43,203 nt of DNA from a virus. Of the stretch, positions 16,980 to 23,420 are shown piece by piece; the first letter of the stretch is position 1; every line of letters begins with the position of its first letter. The notes beneath the pieces are model-generated. The model had not been told where the DNA came from and ran no database searches. It was given only the letters and a program-made list of their open reading frames with translations. Position numbers and translations under genes: made by a program. The stretch spans positions 1 through 43,203 of IMG/VR virus record IMGVR_UViG_3300030616_000008. One strand, given 5' to 3'.

Positions 16980-17141
16980 TTACCTACTCGGTATGTTTAT
17001 TGTTAGATATCCACTAGGAGAAAGATACGCTTCAAATCCATCTTTTTTACCAACTTCTATTGCAATATCTTTTACTTCTCCTTCTATATCTAAAATGTAT
17101 ACAATGTTTGATACTTCTAATTTATTAAATTCTATTTTCAT
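16980..17141 (-). CDS. Small unknown protein
   Basis: 53 residues; pattern of alternating strands (NIVYILDIEGEVKDIAIEVGKK...GYLTINIP). Start ATG lies 1 base after the stop of 17142-17291, implying coupling. Unknown. Confidence 0.5.
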   Translation of the reverse strand: MKIEFNKLEVSNIVYILDIEGEVKDIAIEVGKKDGFEAYLSPSGYLTINIPSR

Positions 17142-17291
17142 TCAATCCCTCATATTTTCTACAATATATTTTATTCCTATCACTATGCCTCTTAGATATT
17201 CACAACTTGCTTTATCTACTAACCGTCTACTATCATTATCTCCCAATAATATAGCTTGATTTATTTCATTTAATGCTTCATTTTTTTTCAT
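17142..17291 (-). CDS. Small helical protein
   Basis: 49 residues, ATG with perfect AGGAGGTAAAGAAC upstream. That leader is shared with two other genes here (see the 40-base repeats). Helical sequence, no motif. The helix EYLRGIVIGIKYIVENM resembles short helical phage proteins of unknown use. Confidence 0.5.
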   Translation of the reverse strand: MKKNEALNEINQAILLGDNDSRRLVDKASCEYLRGIVIGIKYIVENMRD

Positions 17292-17323
17292 GTTCTTTAC
17301 CTCCTATACTCCAAATCTTTTAT
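17284..17323 (-). repeat. 40-base leader repeat, copy 1
   Basis: This 40-base stretch equals 17539-17578 exactly and its first 25 bases equal 17962-17986. It covers the last codons of one gene (KRFGV, stop), a GGAGG ribosome site and the ATG of the next gene. It marks a recent local duplication of gene junctions. Confidence 0.85.
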
Positions 17324-17546
17324 CAATTATTTCAATTATTACGTCTGAAATATACTCTATACCATACTTACCTGAAAGTTTAGATATATCTTCAATGAGT
17401 TTCTTTCGTAGTATTTCGATATCTTCTGATTTAAAAGCATTGTCCGTTTCCTGTTTTGTATAACCATCATCATCTGGTTCATTATTAAAATCCCAATAAA
17501 CCATTTTAAATGATTTTCCTTTTAAAGTCCAATCATCATTTTTCAT
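17304..17546 (-). CDS. Unknown protein between leader repeats
   Basis: 80 residues, ATG with AGGAGGTAAAGAAC upstream. Aromatic/acidic front (MVYWDFNNEPDDDGY) and helical C-terminus ending DKRFGV. The gene is bracketed by identical 40-base repeats, one at each end, so it is a duplicated or inserted unit. Unknown function. Confidence 0.55.
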   Translation of the reverse strand: MKNDDWTLKGKSFKMVYWDFNNEPDDDGYTKQETDNAFKSEDIEILRKKLIEDISKLSGKYGIEYISDVIIEIIDKRFGV

Positions 17547-17578
17547 GTTCTTTACCTCCTATACTCCAAATCTTTTAT
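17539..17578 (-). repeat. 40-base leader repeat, copy 2
   Basis: Identical to 17284-17323. Here the KRFGV-stop codons sit upstream of gene 17304-17546 but have no intact gene in front of them, so they look like the tail of a lost paralogue. Confidence 0.85.
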
Positions 17579-17590
17579 TAATACTCCACT

Positions 17591-17692
17591 TCACCTACAA
17601 TCCTCACAGTATAACTGATGGTCTAACCACCCACCAGAAATATTTGTTGATTTGCATTTCGGACATTTTCTTATCATTTCAAATTGTTTCAT
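17591..17692 (-). CDS. 33-residue zinc-ribbon protein
   Basis: Begins MKQFEMIRKCPKCKS and ends LYCEDCR: a minimal CPKC...CEDC ribbon. The ribosome site is weak (AGGATG). One of at least a dozen such mini-ribbons in the early block. Role unknown. Confidence 0.6.
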   Translation of the reverse strand: MKQFEMIRKCPKCKSTNISGGWLDHQLYCEDCR

Positions 17693-17697
17693 TTTAT

Positions 17698-17940
17698 TTA
17701 CATCCTATATACTTCTGGAAAATATCTATGCCAAAGCATCATACAAACATTGGCAATATCCACAGTTTCATCGCCCTTCCCAGTTCTTTTTGGTTGATTT
17801 TTCCATTCTTCAAATTCTTCAATTAATTTATTTTCAAGAAATTTTATATCACAAGTTTTCCAACTATTGCCTTTCTGTTCATCATGTTTTGCTAATACCT
17901 TTTCCATTTCTAATATAAATTCTTCTAAATCTTCTCTCAT
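17698..17940 (-). CDS. MazG-like nucleotide pyrophosphohydrolase
   Basis: 80 residues, all-helical. ENKLIEEFEEW and, about 12 residues on, GDETVDIANVCMMLW give the EExxE...ExxD metal-binding pattern of the MazG/all-alpha NTP-PPase superfamily, in a minimal single-domain form. It would hydrolyse a (d)NTP or an alarmone such as ppGpp, a common phage strategy to clean pools or block host starvation signals. Its start overlaps the stop of a 10-codon leader frame (ATGA). Confidence 0.65.
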   Translation of the reverse strand: MREDLEEFILEMEKVLAKHDEQKGNSWKTCDIKFLENKLIEEFEEWKNQPKRTGKGDETVDIANVCMMLWHRYFPEVYRM

Positions 17941-17969
17941 ATCTTATCACGACACTCATTATTTTTCAT
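17937..17969 (-). CDS. 10-codon leader reading frame
   Basis: MKNNECRDKI-stop with a perfect AGGAGGTAAAGAAC site, the third copy of the shared leader (25-base repeat 17962-17986). Its TGA overlaps the ATG of the MazG-like gene, which has no good site of its own. It probably delivers ribosomes to that gene. It may be the remains of a duplicated gene start. Confidence 0.45.
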   Translation of the reverse strand: MKNNECRDKI

Positions 17970-17986
17970 GTTCTTTACCTCCTATA
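17962..17986 (-). repeat. Leader repeat, partial copy 3
   Basis: 25 bases equal to the first 25 of the 40-base repeats at 17284 and 17539, covering ribosome site and ATG. Confidence 0.8.
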
Positions 17987-17988
17987 TA

Positions 17989-18099
17989 TCAGCCAATTCT
18001 ACAATACCAATGCAAACATTTTGCAAACCAAGATGTGTAGTCTTCATTTTCATCTCTTATTGGTACTTCTGGTATTATAAATACTATATCTTTTTTCAT
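17989..18099 (-). CDS. 36-residue unknown protein
   Basis: MKKDIVFIIPEVPIRDENED...CLHWYC, with AGGAGGTTTTT before the ATG. The front resembles a single beta strand plus turn; two cysteines and a histidine near the end. Unknown. Confidence 0.5.
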   Translation of the reverse strand: MKKDIVFIIPEVPIRDENEDYTSWFAKCLHWYCRIG

Positions 18100-18110
18100 A
18101 AAAACCTCCT

Positions 18111-18300
18111 ATGATACACCTACGACTTGAACGTAATTGTATGCCAACATATACGTACTAGAGTCCACACCACGCTCCAACGCTACATATATATCTTCAT
18201 AGGTGTACCTACTACTTCCTACAGGTTATGAGCCTGTTGATTTCTTCGGAAGAGTGTACCTGTATTATATATTTGAGGAGAATATGAAAGCTACAGGTAC
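18111..18300. other. Self-complementary, GC-richer non-coding region (candidate structured RNA)
   Basis: About 200 bases without a gene, visibly richer in G/C than the surroundings. Stems: ACAGG/CCTGT with a 7-base loop (18221-18237); TTC-TTCG-GAA, a UUCG tetraloop on the plus strand (18242-18251); a 9-bp pair GTACCTGTA (18256) with TACAGGTAC (18292); ACGTA/TACGT around 18131-18156; GTGTACCT repeated at 18203 and 18254. On the minus strand the first loop reads CTCATAA, identical to a CAU anticodon loop, but the other tRNA arms are missing. It could be a small RNA or a protein-binding site between the lipoprotein and the next gene. Confidence 0.5.
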
Positions 18301-18307
18301 ATTAAAA

Positions 18308-18808
18308 TCATGGCATTGACTCTCCCTTGTATTTAAATATTATTTCACCTGTTATGTCTATGCTTTTACATACTAATGTATTGTTGTAATACTCTGGTGC
18401 TATTATCAGCGTTGTACAGTTTAATTCTAATGTTGAACTACCATTAATTTGCAATCTTTGACACGTTATTACATTTAATTCGTTTGGTAATCTTACTATT
18501 GTATCTGAATTATAAAAGAATACAAAATATCCTTTATGTCTTTCAAATACATTTGAATCTACGTATCCTTGCACTGGCTTATATTCATATATATTATTTA
18601 GTACCAATGAGTTTTCTACAGCGTCATTCCATGTATATATCTCATCTCCTACGGCAACTATCGTTGCATTTTTATTTATTGTTTCTGGTAATGATATGAT
18701 ATTCCAGCCTCTGTCTGTACCTATGGGACTAGGTAATGGTGGGCTATCAATACATCCAGACATTACTCCTAGTATACAGACCATAATTACACACATCTTC
18801 AATTTCAT
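18308..18808 (-). CDS. Secreted lipoprotein
   Basis: 166 residues. Signal peptide with lipobox VMSGC (cysteine 19), so a lipid-anchored surface protein. The mature part contains GWNIISLPETI and KGYFVFFYNSD, a beta module common in archaeal surface proteins, and several N-X-S/T sequons. It stands alone: a strong terminator lies just upstream (18809-18848) and the structured region just downstream, and it has no ribosome site, so it probably has its own promoter or a leaderless transcript. A role in superinfection exclusion or host-surface change is a guess. Confidence 0.7.
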   Translation of the reverse strand: MKLKMCVIMVCILGVMSGCIDSPPLPSPIGTDRGWNIISLPETINKNATIVAVGDEIYTWNDAVENSLVLNNIYEYKPVQGYVDSNVFERHKGYFVFFYNSDTIVRLPNELNVITCQRLQINGSSTLELNCTTLIIAPEYYNNTLVCKSIDITGEIIFKYKGESMP

Positions 18809-18848
18809 ATAGAAACAAAAAAAAATAATTGGGAGATTTTACTCTCCC
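18809..18848 (-). terminator. Hairpin plus U-tract terminator
   Basis: GGGAGA/TCTCCC stem (18831-18836 and 18843-18848) with loop, then on the minus strand a run of about ten T. It sits at the stop codon of gene 18839-19381. Confidence 0.75.
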
Positions 18849-19381
18849 GGTGGTAATTCATCTTGTTCTTCTTCTGGTGGCTTTTCCTTTTTCTTTCCTA
18901 AACCTACAGCGAATAATCGTGGTCGTCCACCTTTATCTCCTGGTTTACCAAGTCCTATGTATTGTATTGCTACACGTCGTCCTTCTTCTGCAACTTCACG
19001 CTGTGGCATATTTTTATTCAAGCCTAATTTAGTTTGTAGTCTTGATGGAATTGGTGCCATGCTTACAGTAATTGCTTCTGGTAGTTTTGTAAATTCTTTA
19101 TCTGATTTCTTTTTAGCATAATCTACTTTTAGTGACATATTGTATCTTCCTTCGTATTTCTTACTGACACCAAGGAATAATATCTCACCAACTATTGTAG
19201 TTCCTGTCTTAACAAGGAATAGTTTTTCTCGTCGCTTTTCATCATCGTCCTCTTGAAATAAGCCCCATCTTATCCATATTGTATCGTCTTCTTGTGCTGT
19301 ATATTCTCCTTCTTCAAATTTATTTAAATCTCCAAGAAGGGTTTGTTCTGCTTCTTCTATCTTTTCATTGTCGTCTGGCAT
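18839..19381 (-). CDS. Acidic-tailed protein, possible ssDNA-binding type
   Basis: 180 residues: acidic helical start, a beta-rich middle (TIWIRWGLF...VGEILFLGVSKKYEGRYNMSLKV), then a basic Gly-rich stretch and an acidic, Pro-rich tail ending DELPPGE. An OB-like core with an acidic tail recalls phage single-strand DNA-binding proteins, but no signature is clear. It is followed by the strongest terminator of the early block, which suggests high expression. Function is an inference. Confidence 0.5.
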   Translation of the reverse strand: MPDDNEKIEEAEQTLLGDLNKFEEGEYTAQEDDTIWIRWGLFQEDDDEKRREKLFLVKTGTTIVGEILFLGVSKKYEGRYNMSLKVDYAKKKSDKEFTKLPEAITVSMAPIPSRLQTKLGLNKNMPQREVAEEGRRVAIQYIGLGKPGDKGGRPRLFAVGLGKKKEKPPEEEQDELPPGE

Positions 19382-19383
19382 GA

Positions 19384-19587
19384 TTACTCCTCTTCTTCAT
19401 CTTCTTCTTCTTGTTCTTCTTCTTGTTCTTCATCTTCAGTCATTTTATGACCTCCTCTTTTATTTTTTATAGTGGTTTTCTCCACTTTCGTAGTGTCCTC
19501 TACGTTAGTCTTTTTTCTACTTCTTCGTTTTGTGGGAGCCTTCACTGGTGCTGGTTTTCTCTTCCCACGTAATGCTGGATTTACCAT
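19384..19587 (-). CDS. Basic/acidic bipolar protein
   Basis: 67 residues: the first 45 are very basic and Pro-rich (RKPAPVKAPTKRRSRKK), the last 17 almost all Glu/Asp. Start at 19587 has GAGGTGAT upstream; an in-frame GTG at 19599 overlaps that site. A second ribosome site (GGAGGTCATAA) before an internal ATG at 19443 suggests that the acidic tail may also be made alone. Histone-like or charge-neutralising roles are possible. Confidence 0.5.
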   Translation of the reverse strand: MVNPALRGKRKPAPVKAPTKRRSRKKTNVEDTTKVEKTTIKNKRGGHKMTEDEEQEEEQEEEDEEEE

Positions 19588-19607
19588 TTTAAATATCACC
19601 TCTTTTT

Positions 19608-19769
19608 CTATTTATTGCGTACTTGTATTACTTTGCTACCATCAGGTACGTCTGCTGAAAAACTCTTTAAGGTAGCATTGAAACCATTTATTGCTTCTGA
19701 AAGTTCTGCTATATCATCTCTAATTGCTTCTAATGTGTCATTTATATCACTTAATTCTTGGTCTGTCAT
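19608..19769 (-). CDS. Small helical protein
   Basis: 53 residues, acidic heptad-like helix (LSDINDTLEAIRDDIAELSEAI) then a short beta tail. Strong GAGGAGGTGAATG site. Overlaps the gene upstream by 4 bases. Likely a small coiled coil. Unknown function. Confidence 0.55.
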   Translation of the reverse strand: MTDQELSDINDTLEAIRDDIAELSEAINGFNATLKSFSADVPDGSKVIQVRNK

Positions 19770-20239
19770 TCATTCACCTCCTCATCTAACCATTTATTTC
19801 CTTTTATATATGTATCTTCTATTCGTTTCCATAGCTCTTTACATATAGGACAGTTCTGTGTATGTTCACTTCTCTTTTCTCTCGGCATTTCACACGCAGT
19901 TTTACATGGATATAAAGGAACAATGTTTTTTAATATTTCTTCTAGTGGTGTCTTGTTGAATTCTTTATTTAACTCTACTTTGTATATTATATTTTTTCTA
20001 CGTTCACCGTATTTTTCTATTAAGTGTTCGCTTAATTCATCTAAATCCATTTTGTCGGTGTTCTCTTGTTCGTCAGGATACAATCCTTTTTGCAGGTGTT
20101 TCTTTGGTTTACTTGGTTTATCCTTTGATTTCACTATAACTACAGGGAACTTCTTTTCTTTGTATTGTATTCCTTTGCATTGTTCTATTATATCATCGAT
20201 GTCGTCGTCAAATACCTCATCTAAGTTGTCCTTGTTCAC
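19766..20239 (-). CDS. Unknown protein with C-terminal cysteine cluster
   Basis: 157 residues, GTG start overlapping the previous stop. Acidic N-terminus (DEVFDDDIDDIIEQC), a Lys/Pro-rich linker, then CKTACEMPREKRSEHTQNCP-type cysteines and histidine near 112-132 that can form a zinc site. Unknown function. Confidence 0.55.
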   Translation of the reverse strand: MNKDNLDEVFDDDIDDIIEQCKGIQYKEKKFPVVIVKSKDKPSKPKKHLQKGLYPDEQENTDKMDLDELSEHLIEKYGERRKNIIYKVELNKEFNKTPLEEILKNIVPLYPCKTACEMPREKRSEHTQNCPICKELWKRIEDTYIKGNKWLDEEVNE

Positions 20240-20412
20240 TTAATCATCTTTTTTATTTCGCGTCCTATTTGCTCGCCTGTGTTTTTCTCATAGTCTGCAA
20301 TCTGCTTGAGTATCGCAGTTTCTATTTCTTCAAAACTATCTGCTTCACTACCACCTAATTTTATACTTTGGTAGTTACCAATATTTATGGTTACGCTTAG
20401 TTCGTATTTCAT
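20236..20412 (-). CDS. Small beta-alpha protein
   Basis: 58 residues: MKYELSVTINIGNYQSIKLG followed by a helix (DSFEEIETAILKQIADY). Small phage proteins of this pattern are common and uncharacterised. GAGGTGATG upstream of the start. Confidence 0.6.
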   Translation of the reverse strand: MKYELSVTINIGNYQSIKLGGSEADSFEEIETAILKQIADYEKNTGEQIGREIKKMIK

Positions 20413-20437
20413 ACATCACCTCTTTGATGTTTTTCTA

Positions 20438-20668
20438 TCAAAAATCATATTCTTTTTTTAGTTCATCGAAAATCTCTCTGCATTCTGTCTTTGCTTTCTT
20501 TATGTCTTTATTGTAAACTTTCACAGTAATCTCAACTTTGTTACCAGAAAGTCCTTTTTTGAGTTGTACGTGGCTTATGCTCTCTGTGTATTGATTTACA
20601 AAAACCTCTCTTATCATATTCTCCTTTTCGAGAGCCTCTTTCATAAGCTCTACATCTTCATCAGCCAT
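20438..20668 (-). CDS. Small alpha-beta protein
   Basis: 76 residues: acidic helix, then VQLKKGLSGNKVEITVKVYN and a final helix. The second half shares general layout with the next gene (beta hairpin plus helix). TGGAGGTGAAAA before ATG. Unknown function. Confidence 0.6.
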   Translation of the reverse strand: MADEDVELMKEALEKENMIREVFVNQYTESISHVQLKKGLSGNKVEITVKVYNKDIKKAKTECREIFDELKKEYDF

Positions 20669-20671
20669 TTT

Positions 20672-20782
20672 TCACCTCCATTTATTTATCTTTCTTTTTT
20701 TACCAACTCCTTCATACATATTCCTATATATCCTCATAGATATGACAGGAGATTTAATCTGTAAATGTGTTTTTGCTTTCAT
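20672..20782 (-). CDS. 36-residue basic protein, tentative
   Basis: MKAKTHLQIKSPVISMRIYR..., no ribosome site; if real it would be leaderless or re-initiated. Its end contains the ribosome site of the next gene. Low confidence. Confidence 0.3.
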   Translation of the reverse strand: MKAKTHLQIKSPVISMRIYRNMYEGVGKKRKINKWR

Positions 20783-20832
20783 TATAACATATGGATAAAA
20801 ATATACTGTAAAGTTTTTCCATCTACACAATA

Positions 20833-20985
20833 TCATGTATGACCCTTATCATATGTATTCTTACTACCACAATGTATACATTTAACATCATGGTCTTTTT
20901 TCTTCATCAATGCTTTGTATACCATTGCTCTTACTGTAGTGTCTTTACCACAATCTGGACAATGATATATTCTACCACGTGCCAT
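20833..20985 (-). CDS. 50-residue zinc-ribbon protein
   Basis: CPDCGKDTTVRAM...KCIHCGSKNTY gives a full CxxC-CxxC ribbon with basic linker. GGAGATAGT upstream of ATG. Likely binds nucleic acid or a polymerase subunit, inferred from type only. Confidence 0.65.
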   Translation of the reverse strand: MARGRIYHCPDCGKDTTVRAMVYKALMKKKDHDVKCIHCGSKNTYDKGHT

Positions 20986-20986
20986 A

Positions 20987-21082
20987 CTATCTCCATATTC
21001 CAATGTGCCACCAATATGACATAAAATATACGAAAGGATAGTACAAAAACAACGTTATATAGTATGGGAATATTATCTTCAT
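20987..21082 (-). CDS. 31-residue membrane mini-protein
   Basis: MKIIFPYYITLFLYYPFVYF...: one aromatic-rich membrane helix and a WWHIGIWR end. It starts 2 bases after the preceding stop and its stop overlaps the next ribosome site, which is the spacing of real genes here. No clear ribosome site of its own (GAAGAGAG). Confidence 0.45.
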   Translation of the reverse strand: MKIIFPYYITLFLYYPFVYFMSYWWHIGIWR

Positions 21083-21084
21083 AT

Positions 21085-21345
21085 CTATACTCTCTTCTGA
21101 TATTCAGGACAGTTCATGTTGCTACACGTATGATAACATCCAATAACATGATATGCTAGTGGTTGCTTACATATTTTACATATCCTAGTATTGCTTTTTC
21201 CTGGTTTTGTTTGTTTCTTTCTTACGTTTATCTTTCCTAGCTTTGGTTTTGGTAATTCTTCTGGCTTTATCTTTCCTAACATTCCTTTCTTTACTTCAAA
21301 TGTTTTCTTGCAATAAGGACATCTTATGTTTTGTATTTCATTCAT
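21085..21345 (-). CDS. Two-finger zinc protein
   Basis: 86 residues. An N-terminal CPYCKKTFEVKKG half-ribbon, a Lys/Pro linker, then CKICKQPLAYH...CYHTCSNMNCPEY, giving two possible zinc sites. Good AGGAGGTAAAGA site. The end resembles zinc ribbons of topoisomerase type (CSNMNCP). Unknown role. Confidence 0.65.
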   Translation of the reverse strand: MNEIQNIRCPYCKKTFEVKKGMLGKIKPEELPKPKLGKINVRKKQTKPGKSNTRICKICKQPLAYHVIGCYHTCSNMNCPEYQKRV

Positions 21346-21490
21346 TCTTTACCTCCTCTATACTATCATATGTTTCATCAAATTCTATTTCACTTCCACA
21401 CGCAGTACATTCTACCGTATGTGTGTCTTTATCAATCCTATATCTATCATAACATTTACATATAGGACATTCTATATATGCTATTTTCAT
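21338..21490 (-). CDS. 50-residue zinc-ribbon protein
   Basis: ECPICKCYDRYRID...ECTACGSEIEF, a classic ribbon. It overlaps the next start by 8 bases and carries that gene's GAGGAGG site in its last codons. Confidence 0.65.
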   Translation of the reverse strand: MKIAYIECPICKCYDRYRIDKDTHTVECTACGSEIEFDETYDSIEEVKNE

Positions 21491-21510
21491 ATTTAAATCA
21501 CATCCAGTTT

Positions 21511-21579
21511 GCAGGACAGCACAAATTATATGGGAGGTTTTAAAAAATGTCTAAAGTTTAGGATATGCTGTCTCTCTGC
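21511..21579 (-). other. Imperfect stem-loop in intergenic gap
   Basis: GACAGCA (21515-21521) pairs with TGCTGTC (21566-21572) and GCAG with CTGC outside it, around a ~44-base loop. On the minus strand the loop holds a T6 run, so it may slow or stop transcription after gene 21585-21731. A stray GGGAGG...ATG is in the plus-strand loop but encodes only four codons. Confidence 0.4.
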
Positions 21580-21584
21580 CTAGA

Positions 21585-21731
21585 TTATATTTCTTCTAAA
21601 AGTAATTCTCTTGTTCTACCTACATGACCTTTCTTATCTGTTATTGTAAACACAAGTAACCTAGCATAAAATTTCTTTGTTTCTGTATCATAAGACACAG
21701 TTATTTTATCAACTTCTACTGGTATTATCAT
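21585..21731 (-). CDS. Small unknown protein
   Basis: 48 residues, beta-rich (IIPVEVDKITVSYDTETKKFYARLLVFTI). Overlaps the stop of the upstream zinc gene. Unknown. Confidence 0.5.
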   Translation of the reverse strand: MIIPVEVDKITVSYDTETKKFYARLLVFTITDKKGHVGRTRELLLEEI

Positions 21732-21831
21732 TTTTTATCACAACCTTTTTGTATTGTTCTTCAATCCATTCATCATGACACGTTTCACAAAAACCATGTT
21801 GCTTATAATTACCACATTTCTTACATTTCAT
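21709..21831 (-). CDS. 40-residue zinc-ribbon protein
   Basis: MKCKKCGNYKQHGFCETCHDEW: CKKC and CETC within 18 residues, ribbon of rubredoxin-like knuckles, then an acidic and basic tail. Start overlaps the preceding stop (ATGA). Confidence 0.6.
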   Translation of the reverse strand: MKCKKCGNYKQHGFCETCHDEWIEEQYKKVVIKNDNTSRS

Positions 21832-21998
21832 TTATATACAGCCTCTACAATTTCATTCGTTGTTTCAATTATATCTATAATATCTTTCAGTTTCATTTTT
21901 TTCACCTCCCTACAATCATCTTCCATCAGTGTTTTTCTAACACCATTTTTTTTAATTCTAACTAAAAGTTCTGCTTGTTCTTTATCTAGCTTTATCAT
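21828..21998 (-). CDS. Small helical protein with possible internal start
   Basis: 56 residues from ATG 21998. A perfect GGGAGGTGAAAAAA site precedes an internal ATG at 21896, so a 22-residue form (MKLKDIIDIIETTNEIVEAV) may be made as well or instead. The first start has no good site. Unknown function. Confidence 0.45.
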   Translation of the reverse strand: MIKLDKEQAELLVRIKKNGVRKTLMEDDCREVKKMKLKDIIDIIETTNEIVEAVYK

Positions 21999-22002
21999 TA
22001 AA

Positions 22003-22164
22003 TTACTTCCACTCAGCGTTATATCTTACCCAACTTAAACTACATTCTGCAAACACGCTTTTGTCCACGTTCATTTTATCCATGAATCTTTCAGCAAACT
22101 TATCATACCATTGTTGCACTTCGTATATGTTAGCTTCAGTTATCGACAGCTTTTTTTCTACCAT
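22003..22164 (-). CDS. Small unknown protein
   Basis: 53 residues, mixed helix with aromatic end (CSLSWVRYNAEWK). Starts 6 bases after the upstream stop. Unknown. Confidence 0.5.
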   Translation of the reverse strand: MVEKKLSITEANIYEVQQWYDKFAERFMDKMNVDKSVFAECSLSWVRYNAEWK

Positions 22165-22170
22165 GTTTCT

Positions 22171-22317
22171 TCACCGTCTGTTTATAAATATCTCTTTGTT
22201 GTCTGCGATGACGGATGTAATATCTCCAATCATTTCATATAATTTTTTTATTTTCCTAAGACAGTATTCTATATCTTTTCTATTTTCTTCTACTTGACTT
22301 TTCCTTTTTTTTAACAT
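22171..22317 (-). CDS. Small basic coiled-coil protein
   Basis: 48 residues, Lys/Arg/Glu-rich helix (KSQVEENRKDIEYCLRKIKKLYEMI). GGAGGTAGAAGTTA site upstream; overlaps the end of 22280-22603 by 38 bases. Unknown. Confidence 0.5.
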   Translation of the reverse strand: MLKKRKSQVEENRKDIEYCLRKIKKLYEMIGDITSVIADNKEIFINRR

Positions 22318-22603
22318 TAACTTCTACCTCCATTGGTAATAATCCTATTGTAACTGTATTTACCATTGCGATTATATTACCACAATAACTTCTTTTCTTT
22401 AACATTATAGATGATGTTCTCGCTGCTTCGTCATGCCACTCTAAATATTTATTTCGCATGAAAAAGTTTCTATCATCTTCTCTTAAGTCTATTGTTTCAT
22501 AAATTGTTTGTGCTTTAGAAATGAGTGCATCCATTATTATGGTGTTAGAACGCATCTCCTCCTTTTTTGTTCCTTTCCACCAATTTGTTATTCTCCTCAC
22601 CAC
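22280..22603 (-). CDS. Unknown protein
   Basis: 107 residues from GTG 22603, or 91 from ATG 22555 just after AAGGAGG. Helical front, a hydrophobic segment (IIAMVNTVTIGLLPMEV) near the middle-end, and a basic tail. Overlaps the gene upstream. Unknown. Confidence 0.5.
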   Translation of the reverse strand: MVRRITNWWKGTKKEEMRSNTIIMDALISKAQTIYETIDLREDDRNFFMRNKYLEWHDEAARTSSIMLKKRSYCGNIIAMVNTVTIGLLPMEVEVNVKKKEKSSRRK

Positions 22604-22829
22604 CTATTATTTTTCTTATCTCTCCCCTCAACTTTTCTTTGTCATTGTCATCGACATATGCAACAACTTCACAATTCATACTGTGCATACAATAGCCCAT
22701 GTATGATAAGCTGTCTGTTACTAGTTCTATTATATCATCTATCGTTTTGTCAGATGGTTTCTGTAGTCTGCGTATTGTTTTCATCATCTCATCTACTGAC
22801 ATATTTATTATTTGGTTGTCTGTGTACAT
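22545..22829 (-). CDS. Unknown helical protein
   Basis: 94 residues, helical (SVDEMMKTIRRLQKPSDKTIDDIIELVTDSL). Start at 22829, with AAGGTGG a few bases upstream; another ATG is 3 bases earlier. Unknown. Confidence 0.55.
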   Translation of the reverse strand: MYTDNQIINMSVDEMMKTIRRLQKPSDKTIDDIIELVTDSLSYMGYCMHSMNCEVVAYVDDNDKEKLRGEIRKIIGGEENNKLVERNKKGGDAF

Positions 22830-23056
22830 CATTCCACCTTTACTGCATATTTCTTTATATCACTTACATATACATCTCCAATGTCATATGAGTCATGTGT
22901 ATATGGACTCTTTACTGCACATAACCAACGTGCATATGGTTTATTGTCGTCTGCTTGCCATTTTTTTAGTACTCTCCATTCCCAAGTACCATCTAATGTC
23001 TTCCATATTTCATATGGGTTATCTATCTTTCGTTCTTTAAGACATTCATTCTTCAT
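22829..23056 (-). CDS. Small phage-type protein (YARWLCAVKSP motif)
   Basis: 75 residues. NPYEIWKTLDGTWEWRVLKK followed by YARWLCAVKSPYTHDSYDIG looks like a small environmental-phage protein family of unknown use, mainly beta with many tryptophans. Overlaps its neighbour's start. Confidence 0.6.
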   Translation of the reverse strand: MKNECLKERKIDNPYEIWKTLDGTWEWRVLKKWQADDNKPYARWLCAVKSPYTHDSYDIGDVYVSDIKKYAVKVE

Positions 23057-23060
23057 TTGA

Positions 23061-23249
23061 TTACCTTTTTATGTATATTATCATAATTGAAACTATTTTG
23101 TCTGTATTAGTTAGTCCTATATTGTGGTTTATATCTACTATCTCATAGTCATTTGATGCTAGCCACTTGTTGACAGCGTTTTCTATATCTCCATTTTCTG
23201 TAGAAAAAACTTTAATTCGTAACGAACCTGAACGTTCTGTTGGTTTCAC
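23061..23249 (-). CDS. Small alpha-beta protein, GTG start
   Basis: 62 residues: RIKVFSTENGDIENAVNKWLASNDYEIVDINHNI...VSIMIIYIKR. A beta-alpha-beta-beta pattern as in small proteins of unknown function in archaea and their viruses. The GTG start overlaps the previous stop by one base (TAGTG), so translation is coupled. Confidence 0.55.
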   Translation of the reverse strand: MKPTERSGSLRIKVFSTENGDIENAVNKWLASNDYEIVDINHNIGLTNTDKIVSIMIIYIKR

Positions 23250-23389
23250 TACAACACCTTCTGTTCTATTACATCTCCTCTTTGATTTGTTACATATTGT
23301 ATTGTTCTCTTTGTATTGAAATACTTACCACAGCTTTCATATGGACACGCTACTAATATGTCCACTTTAAATTCATGTATGTTCCTCAT
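23249..23389 (-). CDS. Small protein with CPYESC motif
   Basis: 46 residues with AAAGGAGATAAAAAT upstream. VACPYESCGKYFNTKRTIQY looks like half of a zinc finger. Unknown. Confidence 0.55.
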   Translation of the reverse strand: MRNIHEFKVDILVACPYESCGKYFNTKRTIQYVTNQRGDVIEQKVL

Positions 23390-23420
23390 ATTTTTATCTC
23401 CTTTCATATCAAAAAAAAAA

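Noticed and set aside
18200-18260. tRNA-Met gene on the minus strand (loop CTCATAA)
   Set aside because: Only the anticodon arm fits. No T arm with TTCRA, no D arm and no matching acceptor ends are present.
22508-22891. Plus-strand frames of more than 100 codons within the early block
   Set aside because: Their sequence is the Leu/Ser/Phe/His-rich type produced by reading the complement of real AT-rich genes, and they lack ribosome sites.
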